Source: Saccharomonospora amisosensis (GTDB lineage Bacteria; Actinomycetota; Actinomycetes; Mycobacteriales; Pseudonocardiaceae). From it: DNA of 64,000 nt. The translations under genes were made by a program, and so were the position numbers. A model generated the notes under the pieces. It did not search any database and was not told the origin of the DNA. It saw only the letters and a list, made by a program, of their open reading frames with translations. Shown one piece after another: positions 33,097-41,322 of the stretch. The first letter of the stretch is position 1. Each line of letters starts with the position of its first letter. The stretch is from the NCBI RefSeq assembly GCF_011761185.1, contig NZ_JAAOYM010000001.1, positions 186,001-250,000 of the forward strand, in the 5' to 3' direction.

Positions 33097-34290
33097 TCAC
33101 TGACTGAGGGCCGACTTGGCCGTCCACTCCTCCCATGAGTAGGCCCAGTCGTGATAGTCGCCGTCCTTCGGCCCGAGGCGTTGCGTGCTGCCCTCGATCT
33201 CGACGGGATCACCCATCAGCGCGCTGTCGAAGTACGCCTTCGCGTTGGGGGGTGCGAGGTTGATGCAGCCGTGTGAGACGTTGCGCGCTCCCTGGTCGCC
33301 GACCGACCACGGAGCGGAATGCGTGAACTCGCCGTTGTTGGAGATGCGCACCGCCCACTGGACCTCGAAGTCCTCGTAGCCGTAACCGGGATTGTTCATG
33401 AAGTACGTCGAGTGCTTGCTCATCACCACATGCGTACCGCTGCGGGTGACTCGGCCCGGGTCGGAGTCGAGTCCGAAGCTCGCCGGGTAGTCGGCGACCT
33501 GCACGCCGTCCCTGATGACGATCAGGCGGTGCGTCTGGGTGTTCGCCTTCACGATCTGCGAGCGCCCGATGTCGAAGCTCACGGTCAGGTCGTTGGCCCC
33601 GTAGACCCCGTTGCCCATGTGCACGCCGTACAGGTCGGCCTTGACGCTTACCTTGGTGCCCGGCTGCCAGTACTCCTTCGGCCGCCAGTGCACCGAGGTG
33701 TCCTGCTCGAGCCATGCCCAGGAACCCTCGGTCTGCGGTGTCGTCCGCACCTCCAGGGCCTTCTCCACCGCCGCTTTGTCCTGGACCGGCGCGTCGAAGC
33801 TGATGGCGATCGGCATGGCGATGCCGTACGTGCGGTCGTCACCCACGTTGAGCTTTGCCGAGTTCGTGGCCGCGGGGGTGACGGTGCTGAAGGAGCCCTT
33901 GATGGGCACCTGCCTGCCGTCACTGCCCACCGCGTTGCCGGACCAGGTGTACTGCTTGCCATAGCCGAGAGGTTCGGTGACCGTCCAGGTTCGCTCGTCG
34001 CCGGACAGCTCACCCTCGACCTTCTCGCCCGCCGGATTCTTCAGCGCTACCGACTTGATCGTGCCGTCGGTCACCGACAGCTCGACGCGGTCCCTCGGTT
34101 TCACCTTCGAGGCGCCGTTGGCCGGTTGCGCTACCACCTTCGCCACCGGTGCCGGTGGGTTTGGCTGCTCCAGTGCCTGCCCGCCTACTCGGTCGTCCCC
34201 GGTACACGCGCTGAGCCCGAGCGCGGCAGCCAGCGCCAGCGCGATCCCCGCGATACCCCGTCTTCTCGGTGTTCCCACCCGATATGTCAC
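33097..34290 (-). CDS. L,D-transpeptidase lipoprotein (YkuD, LdtMt2-like)
   Basis: 397 residues from GTG 34290. A lipoprotein signal ends at Cys29 (AAALGLSAC). Residues about 45-240 form two immunoglobulin-like domains, as in LdtMt2, and the catalytic YkuD domain holds SHGCINL with Cys342, preceded by the His of HSAPWSV. The enzyme makes 3-3 cross-links between peptidoglycan stems and is a carbapenem target in relatives. Its divergent neighbour is the cold-shock gene. A clear hairpin follows its stop codon. Confidence 0.94.
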   Translation of the reverse strand: MTYRVGTPRRRGIAGIALALAAALGLSACTGDDRVGGQALEQPNPPAPVAKVVAQPANGASKVKPRDRVELSVTDGTIKSVALKNPAGEKVEGELSGDERTWTVTEPLGYGKQYTWSGNAVGSDGRQVPIKGSFSTVTPAATNSAKLNVGDDRTYGIAMPIAISFDAPVQDKAAVEKALEVRTTPQTEGSWAWLEQDTSVHWRPKEYWQPGTKVSVKADLYGVHMGNGVYGANDLTVSFDIGRSQIVKANTQTHRLIVIRDGVQVADYPASFGLDSDPGRVTRSGTHVVMSKHSTYFMNNPGYGYEDFEVQWAVRISNNGEFTHSAPWSVGDQGARNVSHGCINLAPPNAKAYFDSALMGDPVEIEGSTQRLGPKDGDYHDWAYSWEEWTAKSALSQ

Positions 34291-34694
34291 TGAGTGCCCC
34301 TCTGTTGCCCCTACAACTCACTGACGCCATGGGCGGGCGCTTCGTTTGCCGCCGCGGAAAGTGACAATGGACACATTCTAGGCCCGAGGCGTCATTGAGT
34401 GTCGGCGACCTGTCCCGACGACACCGGGATCGCCGGAAGTGGGCGTCGCGCAACCGTTCGGCGCGGAATCCGCCCGGTCGGACCAACCCGTGGACGGAGG
34501 GGTTCGCAAAACGCCGGTTGCCGGTAGGCTTCTGGTTGGCCGTCGTTTTGCGTGTTCGTGGCTTCACACTCGCGGAACTTCTGACGCGAGCCTTGAGCCA
34601 AGCGCGCTCGTTGCTCGTCTCGTTGGAACCGCCCGGGACGGCCGGGACGGCACTTCGGTGGCGTCCAAGCGGAACAGCAACGAGGAGTAAAGCG
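34291..34694. other. About 400 bases holding the transpeptidase promoter and a long csp leader
   Basis: No convincing gene is present. The stretch must carry two divergent promoters. The part before the cold-shock gene is long enough for the kind of structured 5' leader that csp mRNAs often have, but I cannot assign a defined thermosensor fold. Confidence 0.45.
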
Positions 34695-34898
34695 GTGGCG
34701 CAAGGCACTGTGAAGTGGTTCAACGCCGAAAAGGGCTTCGGATTCATCGCCCAGGACGGTGGCGAGGGCGACGTGTTCGTTCACTACTCGGAGATCGAGG
34801 GTCGCGGTTTCCGCACTCTCGAGGAGAACCAGCGAGTAGAGTTCGAGGTCGGCCAGGGCCAGAAGGGCCCGCAGGCCCAGAAGGTCCGCGCGCTCTGA
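34695..34898 (+). CDS. Cold-shock protein (CspA family)
   Basis: 67 residues from GTG 34695, eight bases after GAGGAG. The protein is a single cold-shock domain with RNP1 KGFGFIAQ and RNP2 VFVHYSEI, the aromatic residues that stack on single-stranded RNA or DNA. It has the length and sequence of the abundant actinobacterial CspA-type RNA chaperone. A strong hairpin terminator follows 22 bases after the stop, so the gene is monocistronic. Confidence 0.97.
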   Translation: MAQGTVKWFNAEKGFGFIAQDGGEGDVFVHYSEIEGRGFRTLEENQRVEFEVGQGQKGPQAQKVRAL

Positions 34899-34920
34899 CG
34901 CGGAACGCCTACTGACAACA

Positions 34921-34957
34921 CCGAGCCCCCCGTCGCGGTCAGCGACGGGGGGCTCGG
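34921..34957 (+). terminator. Rho-independent-type terminator of the cold-shock gene
   Basis: A perfect 16-bp stem (34921-34936 with 34942-34957) around the loop GGTCA, rich in G and C, lies 22 bases past the stop. Only a weak T run (TCGTTGGGT) follows. Confidence 0.85.
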
Positions 34958-35038
34958 TCGTTGGGTCGGGCTACCGGCGGCCGACCGCGGGCAGCTTTCG
35001 GTTTTCGGCGGGTTTCAGCCGCCAGGCATTTGCGACGG

Positions 35039-35099
35039 AGGCTGTGTCGACGGAGGCTGTGTCGACGGAGGCTACGGAGGCAGCGTCAACGGAGGCTGC
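35039..35099. repeat. Short tandem GGAGGCTGTGTCGAC repeat
   Basis: Four to five copies of a 12-15-base unit built on ACGGAGGCT(GTGTCG) lie just past the stop of the minus-strand gene. The unit is degenerate at its right end. It may simply be slippage in non-coding DNA. Confidence 0.6.
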
Positions 35100-35523
35100 C
35101 GCGGACTGGCCGGTCCCACTGCGTGCGATCCACGACGAACTCGTCGGTGATCGGCTCCTCGGGGTCGTGAGCGTTCTGCTGAAGCCGGTCGGCGGAGCCC
35201 TGCGATTCCCACGAAAGCCGCTCGAGCACCCATTCCAGTGCCAGCGCCTGCGGAGAGGTGCCTCGCTCGGTGGCGAGGTCCTTCAGTTGCTGTCCCGCGA
35301 TGTGGTTCATCCGTAGCTGGTAGACCTGGGCCTCCCCGAACCGCCGTCCGGACCCGGTGCTCTCCGGAGCCGACTCCGGCGCCAGCGCCGCGAGATAGCT
35401 CGACAGTTCGTGGTCGTCGGCGGGCGGCTCCGCGCTGGTCTTCGCAGGCTCGCGGCGACGTCGGTCGTTCGCGCTCTTGCTGGTGGTGCGGCTGCTCTGC
35501 CGTCCGAATGAGGGAAGTGGCAC
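35086..35523 (-). CDS. Hypothetical protein with a ribbon-helix-helix-like core
   Basis: 145 residues from GTG 35523; longer starts lack a ribosome site and are less likely. The first 70 residues are charged and Ser/Arg-rich (FGRQSSRTTSKSANDRRRREP), probably disordered. Residues about 75-125 contain GEAQVYQLRMNHIAGQQLKDLATERG and ALALEWVLERLSWE, which look like a strand followed by two helices of a ribbon-helix-helix. It could be a DNA-binding protein. No neighbour suggests a target. Confidence 0.6.
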   Translation of the reverse strand: MPLPSFGRQSSRTTSKSANDRRRREPAKTSAEPPADDHELSSYLAALAPESAPESTGSGRRFGEAQVYQLRMNHIAGQQLKDLATERGTSPQALALEWVLERLSWESQGSADRLQQNAHDPEEPITDEFVVDRTQWDRPVRGSLR

Positions 35524-35589
35524 GGCCCCACGATAACGGTTATGTCTCGACGTTCCTACTCCTGTGGGCCCACCCACACGAGCCGTCAC

Positions 35590-35995
35590 CGAAAAGCCAG
35601 TGTGTCTTACTCCGTCCGGCGCAACGTCCCCACTCGGCCGGCGGCAGGTCGTTCCGCTGTCCTGCGTGCCCGCGTACCCCGCGACACAAATGGAGAGGCC
35701 CCCGCGCCAGGGGGAGGAACGCGGGGGCCGGAGGGGATCTCCACAGGCGCTGACCGGGGGTGTGTCAGCACGTTGATTGTTACACGATCCGCGGCCGGAT
35801 AGCGAGTGCTGAGGGGCAAAAAGCCCCCCGACCTGTCACTTTCCCGTTCCCGGGGGTTCACTTGGCAACTGTGCCCGATTGGCGGCTCAAGTCGACGCAG
35901 CGTGCCCGGAGGTTCACTCTCCGGGGGGCTGTGGCTTCGATCGGCCGCTCGCTAGCCTCGCGGCGAAGTGATCCAGGAGCCCCTTTGGAGGAGCC
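35590..35995. other. Divergent intergenic region with a strong hairpin
   Basis: No gene is seen in these 406 bases between two divergent small genes. It contains a GC-rich hairpin, GGCCCCCGCG (35697-35706) with CGCGGGGGCC (35720-35729), which could be a terminator or part of a leader. After it an AT-richer stretch (TTGATTGTTACACGA near 35774) may hold the promoter for the 81-residue gene. Confidence 0.5.
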
Positions 35996-36241
35996 ATGAG
36001 CGGGTCGGTGGAGGTTCGGGAGTTCCTCCTTCGCTATGAGGGAGAGAGCCAGACCGGGTACGGCAACCTGCCCGCGCAGCGCGCCGGGCAGGGAGACACC
36101 GAGCGTGTTTCCGATGACCAGGTCCGCAGGGCGCGGCTCGCCGTGGCTCGCGGGGCACTGAGCGTCGAGGACTGCGCGAAGTTGCTCGACATGCTCGGCC
36201 TTACCCCGGAAAAGGACGGCAAGGCGCCGGTCCAGCGGTGA
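35996..36241 (+). CDS. Small conserved-type hypothetical protein
   Basis: 81 residues from ATG 35996, with GGAGGAG directly upstream. The C-terminal half, SDDQVRRARLAVARGALSVEDCAKLLDMLGLTPEK, forms two predicted helices; the N-terminal half is variable. No domain is recognised. A hairpin terminator follows 20 bases after the stop, which supports a real, separately transcribed gene. Confidence 0.72.
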   Translation: MSGSVEVREFLLRYEGESQTGYGNLPAQRAGQGDTERVSDDQVRRARLAVARGALSVEDCAKLLDMLGLTPEKDGKAPVQR

Positions 36242-36261
36242 GTCGCGGGGCGAGCATGAAA

Positions 36262-36300
36262 TTGCCCAGATGCACACCCCCTGGTCGTGCACCTGGGCAA
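36262..36300 (+). terminator. Terminator hairpin after the 81-residue gene
   Basis: TTGCCCAG(A)TGCAC (36262-36275) pairs with GTGCACCTGGGCAA (36287-36300), 14-bp arms with one mismatch around an 11-base loop. The next 320 bases up to tRNA-Glu hold no gene that I can see. Confidence 0.7.
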
Positions 36301-36620
36301 CCCGACAGCCAAATTACTGGTCCAGACCGACAAGAGGCAATCGATTGCCTCCCTGGCCACGTTCGGGCTGGAAGGTCTTTCGCTTTCGCTAACGTCGCGG
36401 CAGCTCTTCCGCAACACCGTTGTCGATCAACTCGAGGTGTGAACATGCTTGACCCGCATCGCGCCCTTCGTGGAGCGGAGGCCGCTGTTCGTCGAGGTCA
36501 ACGACTTGGCGGCCGGAAGTGGAACCCGCGTGGAAAGGGCTTGAGGCGGTGTCCTAAACTTGTAGTCGCTCCCAGGGGGACCTGAGAGCACGGTCGATCG
36601 GTTCCCACCGAACCGACTGG

Positions 36621-36693
36621 GCTCCCATCGTCTAGCGGCCTAGGACTCCGCCCTTTCAAGGCGGCAACGCGGGTTCGAATCCCGTTGGGAGTA
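36621..36693 (+). tRNA. tRNA-Glu (anticodon TTC)
   Basis: The acceptor GCTCCCA (36621-36627) pairs with TGGGAGT (36686-36692). The anticodon stem-loop is CCGCC-CTTTCAA-GGCGG, giving TTC. The T arm has GGGTTCGAATCCC. CCA is not encoded. Confidence 0.95.
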
Positions 36694-36709
36694 CGCTGTA
36701 ACTGAATAT

Positions 36710-36786
36710 GGCCCTGTGGCGCAGTTGGTTAGCGCGTCGCCCTGTCACGGCGAAGGTCGCGGGTTCGAGTCCCGTCAGGGTCGCCA
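36710..36786 (+). tRNA. tRNA-Asp (anticodon GTC)
   Basis: The acceptor GGCCCTG (36710-36716) pairs with CAGGGTC (36776-36782); the anticodon loop CTGTCAC gives GTC. The T arm is GGGTTCGAGTCCC. The CCA end is encoded at 36784-36786. Confidence 0.95.
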
Positions 36787-36812
36787 TGCGTTCGGTTTCG
36801 TACCGGCGTTTC

Positions 36813-36886
36813 GGCCAGGTAGCTCAGTTGGTACGAGCGTCCGCCTGAAAAGCGGAAGGTCGCCGGTTCGACCCCGGCCCTGGCCA
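36813..36886 (+). tRNA. tRNA-Phe (anticodon GAA), integration target
   Basis: The acceptor GGCCAGG (36813-36819) pairs perfectly with CCTGGCC (36879-36885). The anticodon loop CTGAAAA gives GAA. From the anticodon loop onwards the gene is the left copy of the 46-bp att repeat, so the integrated element restores the 3' half of the gene. Confidence 0.96.
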
Positions 36887-36890
36887 CACC
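36845..36890 (+). other. attL
   Basis: Left copy of the 46-bp att core, from CTGAAAAGCGG in the anticodon loop to four bases past the tRNA-Phe end (CACC). Identity with the right copy is complete. Confidence 0.92.
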
Positions 36891-36902
36891 CCATACCAGC
36901 GC

Positions 36903-36936
36903 AAACAGCCTCCGCCGATCACAGCGGGGGCTGTTT
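36903..36936. terminator. Hairpin between tRNA-Phe and the integrase
   Basis: AAACAGCC(T)CCGC (36903-36915) pairs with GCGGGGGCTGTTT (36924-36936), 13-bp arms with one G-T pair. It can end transcription from the tRNA cluster and from int on the other strand. Confidence 0.7.
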
Positions 36937-36950
36937 CGCATCCGGCCTCG

Positions 36951-36969
36951 TTGCAGTCTTGGTTGCAGT
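36951..36969. promoter_or_regulatory. Left integrase arm-type sites
   Basis: TTGCAGT occurs at 36951-36957 and 36963-36969, 12 bases apart, between attL and int. An identical pair with the same spacing lies near attR (45072, 45084), as expected for arm-binding sites of a tyrosine integrase. Confidence 0.6.
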
Positions 36970-36989
36970 TGGCCTCGATTACGTGCCGG

Positions 36990-38309
36990 TCAGGACTCCC
37001 ACAAGTAGCCGTTCAGCCGGTCCGCGATGTCCCGCCGGAGCGCTCCCGTGATGTGCTGGTACCGCTTAGCCATCGCGGTGTTGGACCATCCCATGAACTC
37101 CATGACAGCCCGCTCAGGGACGCCGAGCACAAGCAGCACGGTCGCGGCCGTATGGCGCGCGTCGTGCAACCGGGCCTCCCTCACCCCGGCCTCTTCGAGC
37201 AACGCCTTCCACTCGTCGAGGTCGCGTCGCGGGTCCAGCGGCTTTCCGTTCGGCTGCGCGAACATCCAGTCGCCCTCGTGCCACTCCGACCCGGCCAGCT
37301 CGCGCTCCTTGGCCTGCTTCTCCTCGTGCGCAATCAGGAGGTCATACAGGCGATCAGGCAGCACGATCCCTCGCTTGCCAGCATGGGACTTCACGTCCAC
37401 CTCGACCAGGCCGCCACCGTGGCGCTTCGGACACCACCGCGCGTGACTCATGCAGTCCGGCGGACACGGGGGTGGACACGGCTTGCGCTGGTGCCGCTTG
37501 CAGTCCTCCTTGCACGGATTCGCTTTGTGGTATTTCGCACCGCACTTGTGCGGGTTGTCGCATCCGTGCTTCCAGGTCTGCCGCTGCAATTGCTTCGCGA
37601 TGCGGAGAGCCTTGTGCTTCCTGTCCAGGCGTGACCACTTCAGGCCGATCGTTTCGCCCTGCCGTGTTCCGAGCGTCAAGGCAAGCACGAAACGGACGCC
37701 GTTTCGCCACGACAATGCCGTTACGAGAAGCTGACCTATCTCGTCTGCCTCGAATGGCTCGATCTCCGCTTCTTCGAGCCGTGGCGGCTTCGCCAGCTCA
37801 ACCGGATTCCGAACGGTGTGCCCGCGCCGCAATGCCTCACCAAACGCGGTGCGGGCCGTCCGATGTACCTGATGTGCCGTCCCCGCCTTGAGTCCAGAAG
37901 TCAACATCTTCGCGTACAGCTTCTCGAAGTGTTCCGGCTCGATCCTGTCAACCCGATGCGCTCCCAAATTCGGGATTAGGTGCCGGTACACAGCGGTCCG
38001 GTACGCGTTCGCGGCTTTGTGGCGAACGGATGGTGCCGCGATGTTCTCGAACCAGTGCGTGAGCCACTTCTCTACGGTCCATGCACGGCCAGGCTTCTTG
38101 ACCTTTCCTGAATCGCGCTGCTTCTCGAGCTCGCGTACGGCGTCGATCACTTCGGCTTCGGTTCTGCGCTGGAGGTGGCGGCGGTCGGGTTTGCCGTCGT
38201 CGCGGGTGCCCATCGTGACCCAGCCGTGCCACTTGCCGTCGCTGCCTTGGTAGATCGAACTGGCTCCGTTGGGGCGTCGGGTGCCCTCGGATCGCTTCTT
38301 GCGTGGCAT
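36990..38309 (-). CDS. int: Tyrosine integrase with a Cys/His-rich insertion
   Basis: 439 residues. An N-terminal arm-binding domain (SIYQGSDGKWHGWVTMGTRDDGKPDRRHL), a SAM-like core-binding domain (about residues 75-165) and the catalytic domain follow. Catalytic residues are visible as LGTRQGE, HDARHTAATVLL, GWSN and the Tyr in AKRYQHI. Between the first Arg and the catalytic Lys, at about residues 245-295, lies a Cys/His-rich insertion starting CDNPHKCGAKYH and ending CPKRH with eight or more Cys, likely zinc-binding; similar insertions occur in other actinomycete integrases. It should recombine attP with the tRNA-Phe attB. Confidence 0.95.
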   Translation of the reverse strand: MPRKKRSEGTRRPNGASSIYQGSDGKWHGWVTMGTRDDGKPDRRHLQRRTEAEVIDAVRELEKQRDSGKVKKPGRAWTVEKWLTHWFENIAAPSVRHKAANAYRTAVYRHLIPNLGAHRVDRIEPEHFEKLYAKMLTSGLKAGTAHQVHRTARTAFGEALRRGHTVRNPVELAKPPRLEEAEIEPFEADEIGQLLVTALSWRNGVRFVLALTLGTRQGETIGLKWSRLDRKHKALRIAKQLQRQTWKHGCDNPHKCGAKYHKANPCKEDCKRHQRKPCPPPCPPDCMSHARWCPKRHGGGLVEVDVKSHAGKRGIVLPDRLYDLLIAHEEKQAKERELAGSEWHEGDWMFAQPNGKPLDPRRDLDEWKALLEEAGVREARLHDARHTAATVLLVLGVPERAVMEFMGWSNTAMAKRYQHITGALRRDIADRLNGYLWES

Positions 38310-38330
38310 GTGTCGTGTCCCCCTGGGTGT

Positions 38331-38558
38331 TCAGGCTGCGGTGTGCTGGGTCTTGGTGAGTTGCTGGACGTAGGTGGTGAGGGCGTCGGCGGGTACGCGG
38401 CGGAGGTGGCCTATGCGGACGGTGGTGATGTGTCCGGCTTTGATGAGGGCGTACATGGTGGTTCGGCCGATGGACAGTTGCTGGGCGGCTTCCTCGACGG
38501 TCAGGAGCACTCGCCCGCGGTTCGGGGTGGTTGTCGGGTTGGTGTGGGGGGTGTGCAT
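38331..38558 (-). CDS. xis: Xis-like helix-turn-helix protein (excisionase)
   Basis: 75 residues from ATG 38558. The MerR-like/HTH_17 fold is typical of excisionases: LLTVEEAAQQLSIGRTTMYALIKAGHITTVRIGHLRRVPADALTTYVQQL. It directly precedes int on the same strand (21 bases), the usual xis-int order in actinomycete elements. It probably bends the att DNA to favour excision. Confidence 0.88.
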   Translation of the reverse strand: MHTPHTNPTTTPNRGRVLLTVEEAAQQLSIGRTTMYALIKAGHITTVRIGHLRRVPADALTTYVQQLTKTQHTAA

Positions 38559-38639
38559 CTGCTGCGGCTCCCGTGGTTCGCGGTGGTGTGGGGTCGCGGA
38601 GATGGCATGGCGTGCTCCTTGTCGTGGGGTTGGTGTGAG

Positions 38640-39635
38640 GGTTGGGCGGTAGTGAGTGCGTAGTGACTGGGCCAGTGAGTGGCGCGGGTGGGAGTGGATA
38701 TTCACTTGCCCGCTCACTAGGCCCGGTCACTAGGGATGTCCTGCTGAAACAGGCAGGAAGTGAGTCAGTGACCGGAGTGAGTCACCGCCGGTGTGGGGCC
38801 GGTTCTGGGCGGGTACGGGGGTGGCTTCGGTTCGACTCACTCCCGTGTCTTCGGAGTCACTGGCTGCGTGGTCGGGCGTGGTGAGTTAGCTCGGGCCTTG
38901 ACGGTCGCCACCCCCCGTATTCGCCGTGTCAGGTATGGCTGGCGGCGGGGGCTAACTGGGCTCACTGGCTAACTTCGTGCTGGTCAGCGTGGGTTAGCCC
39001 CGGTCCGGGCGGCGAGTTAGGAACCTAACTCGCCGGTGCCGGCTCACTCGCGGCCTCACCGCCCGTTGACCGGTCGGTCCGGTGCCCTGTGTGGCGGTGG
39101 CCGGGCCGTGTCGCGGGTGTGGGCACGGTAGGCAGGCGGAGGGAATCGGCGAGGGAGTCGCCGGGGATGGAGGGAATTTTCCCTCACCGCCTCCCTTGGC
39201 CGCTTCCCTCGGGTTGACGTGCGGAAAGGCTGTTGGAGGGAGGCAGGGAGGCAAGGGAATCCGACCCGCTGAGACCTGCTGTGAGCGGCTTTCGCGGCAG
39301 GAGGGGTGATTCCCTCCCTCGACGCACCGGCGGGTGGGGAGGGAGGCCGCCCGCGATGTCCAACAACCCCGGTTCGAGGCTGTCTGCCATGGCTGTGACG
39401 GTGACTCCCCAGCCTCCCCAAGGTCGGTTTGGGCAGCTCAGCGGGGGGAGGACAGGCGGGGAGGGTGTTGGGGAGAACTCCCCGCCTCCCTACGGCCTCC
39501 CGCGCCGCCTCCCCACCGGTCCCCTGCCACAGAGAGTGACAGAGGTGGGTGGCCAGTAGCGCCACGTTGGTCCAGTGGCGCCAGTGGCGCCATGGCTCGG
39601 GGGTGTGGCGCGACTGGCGCCACTGTGGCGGGACT
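38640..39635. repeat. Thousand-base non-coding block of layered short repeats
   Basis: No credible gene lies between xis and the AAA gene (38559-39639). Instead successive sub-blocks use different short motifs on both strands: AGTGAGT/AGTGACT (about a dozen between 38651 and 38970), GTTAG/CTAAC (38884-39034), GAGGGAA/TTCCCTC (39138-39320, including a dyad at 39170-39185), GGGGAG/CTCCCC (39336-39500, dyad at 39470-39483) and TGGCGCCA (39576, 39586, 39615). The composition suggests an origin, transfer or regulatory region, but the role is inferred. Confidence 0.7.
39011..39034. repeat. Perfect 11-bp-arm palindrome
   Basis: GGCGAGTTAGG (39011-39021), AA, CCTAACTCGCC (39024-39034). This is the strongest dyad in the repeat block and could be a protein-binding or cruciform site. 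Confidence 0.8.
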
Positions 39636-39639
39636 GTGG

Positions 39640-40863
39640 TCATGGCAGGCTCCAGAAGGTCCGGCGTGGGAAGCCCTCGGCTTGGGCGGTTACTTTGAGT
39701 GACCTTCGAGCGCGTTCGATGGTGCGTTCGGAGAACCCGGCCGTGCGGCCTGCTTTCTTGGCGTCGGCCGATGCTGCGGTACCGCCATTGGCGGTGAGGT
39801 AGTCGGAAAGCCAGCCCTCGGCGGCATCACGTTCGGTGCGATCGTCGCCGCCGTTGTCGGCGTCGTTGAGTAGTGCCTCTACGTGGGTGTCGGTCTCGCC
39901 GGTGATGGTGAGTCGGCCCCATTCGGCGGGGCCTTCCTCGGTGTCGAGGGTGATCGACTCGACCACGTAGCGCAGGGATGGCAGGTCGAGTCGCCCGAGG
40001 TTGTTCTTGGCCTGTGAGATCACGCAGGAGCCGTCGTCGGCGCTGGTGTCGCGGGCGAAGGCGATTGCGGCACGGGCGACGGCGGAGAATGCCCGTGAGC
40101 CGGTGATGCGGGAGAGCACGTCCGTCCCGGTGGCTTTGTTGAAGTGGGCGAGGCCGAAGATCGTGCAGCCGGACGCATCCGCCAGCCGTGCCAGTGGTTC
40201 CAGTGCGCCGCGTAGCTCCCGGTCCTGGTTGACGTTGATCCGGGCGTCCACGGCGGAGATGAGCGGGTCCACGATTAGCAGGGCGACCTCGTGCGCGGTG
40301 ATCTCGGTAGCGAGGTCGTCGCAGTCACGCGGAAGTGACAGCGGGACCGTGGTTCCGGTCGCGTGCTCGACTTCGACCCGGTAGACCCGTTGCATGTCGG
40401 CCCCGGCCACGATGAGCCGTCCCGCGAGGGTGCGTTCCCAAGAGTCCTCAGTTGCCGCGTAGATCACGCTCATTGGGCGACCGTGGTAGACGCCGGGGAG
40501 TTCGCCGTGAGTGACCCGTGCGGCCAGCCACGAACAGAACAGGGACTTGCCGATGCCTTCCCGGCCCGGTCCGAGGGTGAGCGCACCGTGCGGCATGCGG
40601 CCGTCCCACAGCCAGTACGTCGGGCGTAGTCGCACACTGGCCGCCGGGGTGAGCCGGACCCGTCGCGACCCGTCCGCAGGTTCTCGGTTCCGGGCGGTGC
40701 TGGGGTTCTTCCCATGCAGGTCGGCGGGTTCGGGAAGAACCTCGGATGAAGGTTCGGGAAGAACGTCGGTAGAGGGTTCGCCGGTGGGTTGTTCACGGGG
40801 CGCGTTCACCGGGCGAAGGTGTCGTTCGCCTGGCTGTGGGGCGGTCAAATCCAGACTCCTCAC
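39640..40863 (-). CDS. RepA-like AAA (RecA-fold) ATPase
   Basis: 407 residues from a putative GTG 40863; the start is uncertain, and GTG 40808 is another choice. The RecA-like core begins near residue 80: Walker A GREGIGKSLFCSWLAARV, Walker B VALLIVDPLISAV, and the downstream ARAAIAFARDTS. Relatives include the hexameric replicative helicases RepA of RSF1010 type and AAA_25 proteins of actinomycete elements. The N-terminal 75 residues are disordered. It lies between two repeat arrays, so it is likely to act in replication of the excised circle. No primase-polymerase gene accompanies it. Confidence 0.85.
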   Translation of the reverse strand: MRSLDLTAPQPGERHLRPVNAPREQPTGEPSTDVLPEPSSEVLPEPADLHGKNPSTARNREPADGSRRVRLTPAASVRLRPTYWLWDGRMPHGALTLGPGREGIGKSLFCSWLAARVTHGELPGVYHGRPMSVIYAATEDSWERTLAGRLIVAGADMQRVYRVEVEHATGTTVPLSLPRDCDDLATEITAHEVALLIVDPLISAVDARINVNQDRELRGALEPLARLADASGCTIFGLAHFNKATGTDVLSRITGSRAFSAVARAAIAFARDTSADDGSCVISQAKNNLGRLDLPSLRYVVESITLDTEEGPAEWGRLTITGETDTHVEALLNDADNGGDDRTERDAAEGWLSDYLTANGGTAASADAKKAGRTAGFSERTIERARRSLKVTAQAEGFPRRTFWSLP

Positions 40864-41019
40864 CAGAGGGGATGGGTGTTCGTGAACGGGTGTGTCGTCG
40901 AGTCGAGTCGACCCCTCGACTGCCTCGACTTTCGCTGGTCAGCGCGAGCGATCGAGGCGGCCCGATCGAGGCCGGTTTCGCCTGGTTTTTTGCTGTGCGC
41001 TGCCTCGGATGGGTTGGCT

Positions 41020-41210
41020 GTGACACTTGGGTGTGGGTGTCTCCGTCCCCTGGCTGTGGGCGGGTTGTGCCGTCACGTGCGTGGGGGTGTTGAGCGGCGT
41101 TGGGGGCTGGGGAAGTGTCACAAGTGTCATCGGGGCAGGTCAGAGGCCATGGGCAAGTGTCACGGGGGCTGTGACACTTGCTCGATGTGTCGCAGGGGGT
41201 GTGACACTTG
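41020..41210. repeat. Iteron-like array of CAAGTGTCAC / GTGACACTTG
   Basis: Six copies of a 9-10-base motif: GTGACACTTG at 41020-41029, AAGTGTCA at 41113-41120, AAGTGTCA at 41122-41129, CAAGTGTCAC at 41154-41163, GTGACACTTG at 41171-41180 and 41201-41210. The fourth and fifth form a perfect 10-bp inverted repeat with a 7-base gap. Located about 160-350 bases upstream of the AAA gene, they resemble iterons or an operator array. No gene is seen in 40864-41600. Confidence 0.75.
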
Positions 41211-41322
41211 CTCGCGGTTACGGTGTGTAGTGGATTGTGGGTAGGGGCTACGGGGCGAGTACCCGGGGAGGGAGTCGCGTGGGGGGTGTCTTCGTGTGGT
41301 TGTGATGGGGGTGTTGGCGGGT

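Noticed and set aside
35044-35316. A plus-strand frame starting with Glu-Ala-Val-Ser-Thr repeats
   Set aside because: It arises from the short tandem repeat and then runs antisense to the RHH-like gene, with no ribosome site.
36716-37051. A 111-codon frame over the tRNA-Asp and tRNA-Phe genes
   Set aside because: It crosses two intact tRNA genes and the att core.
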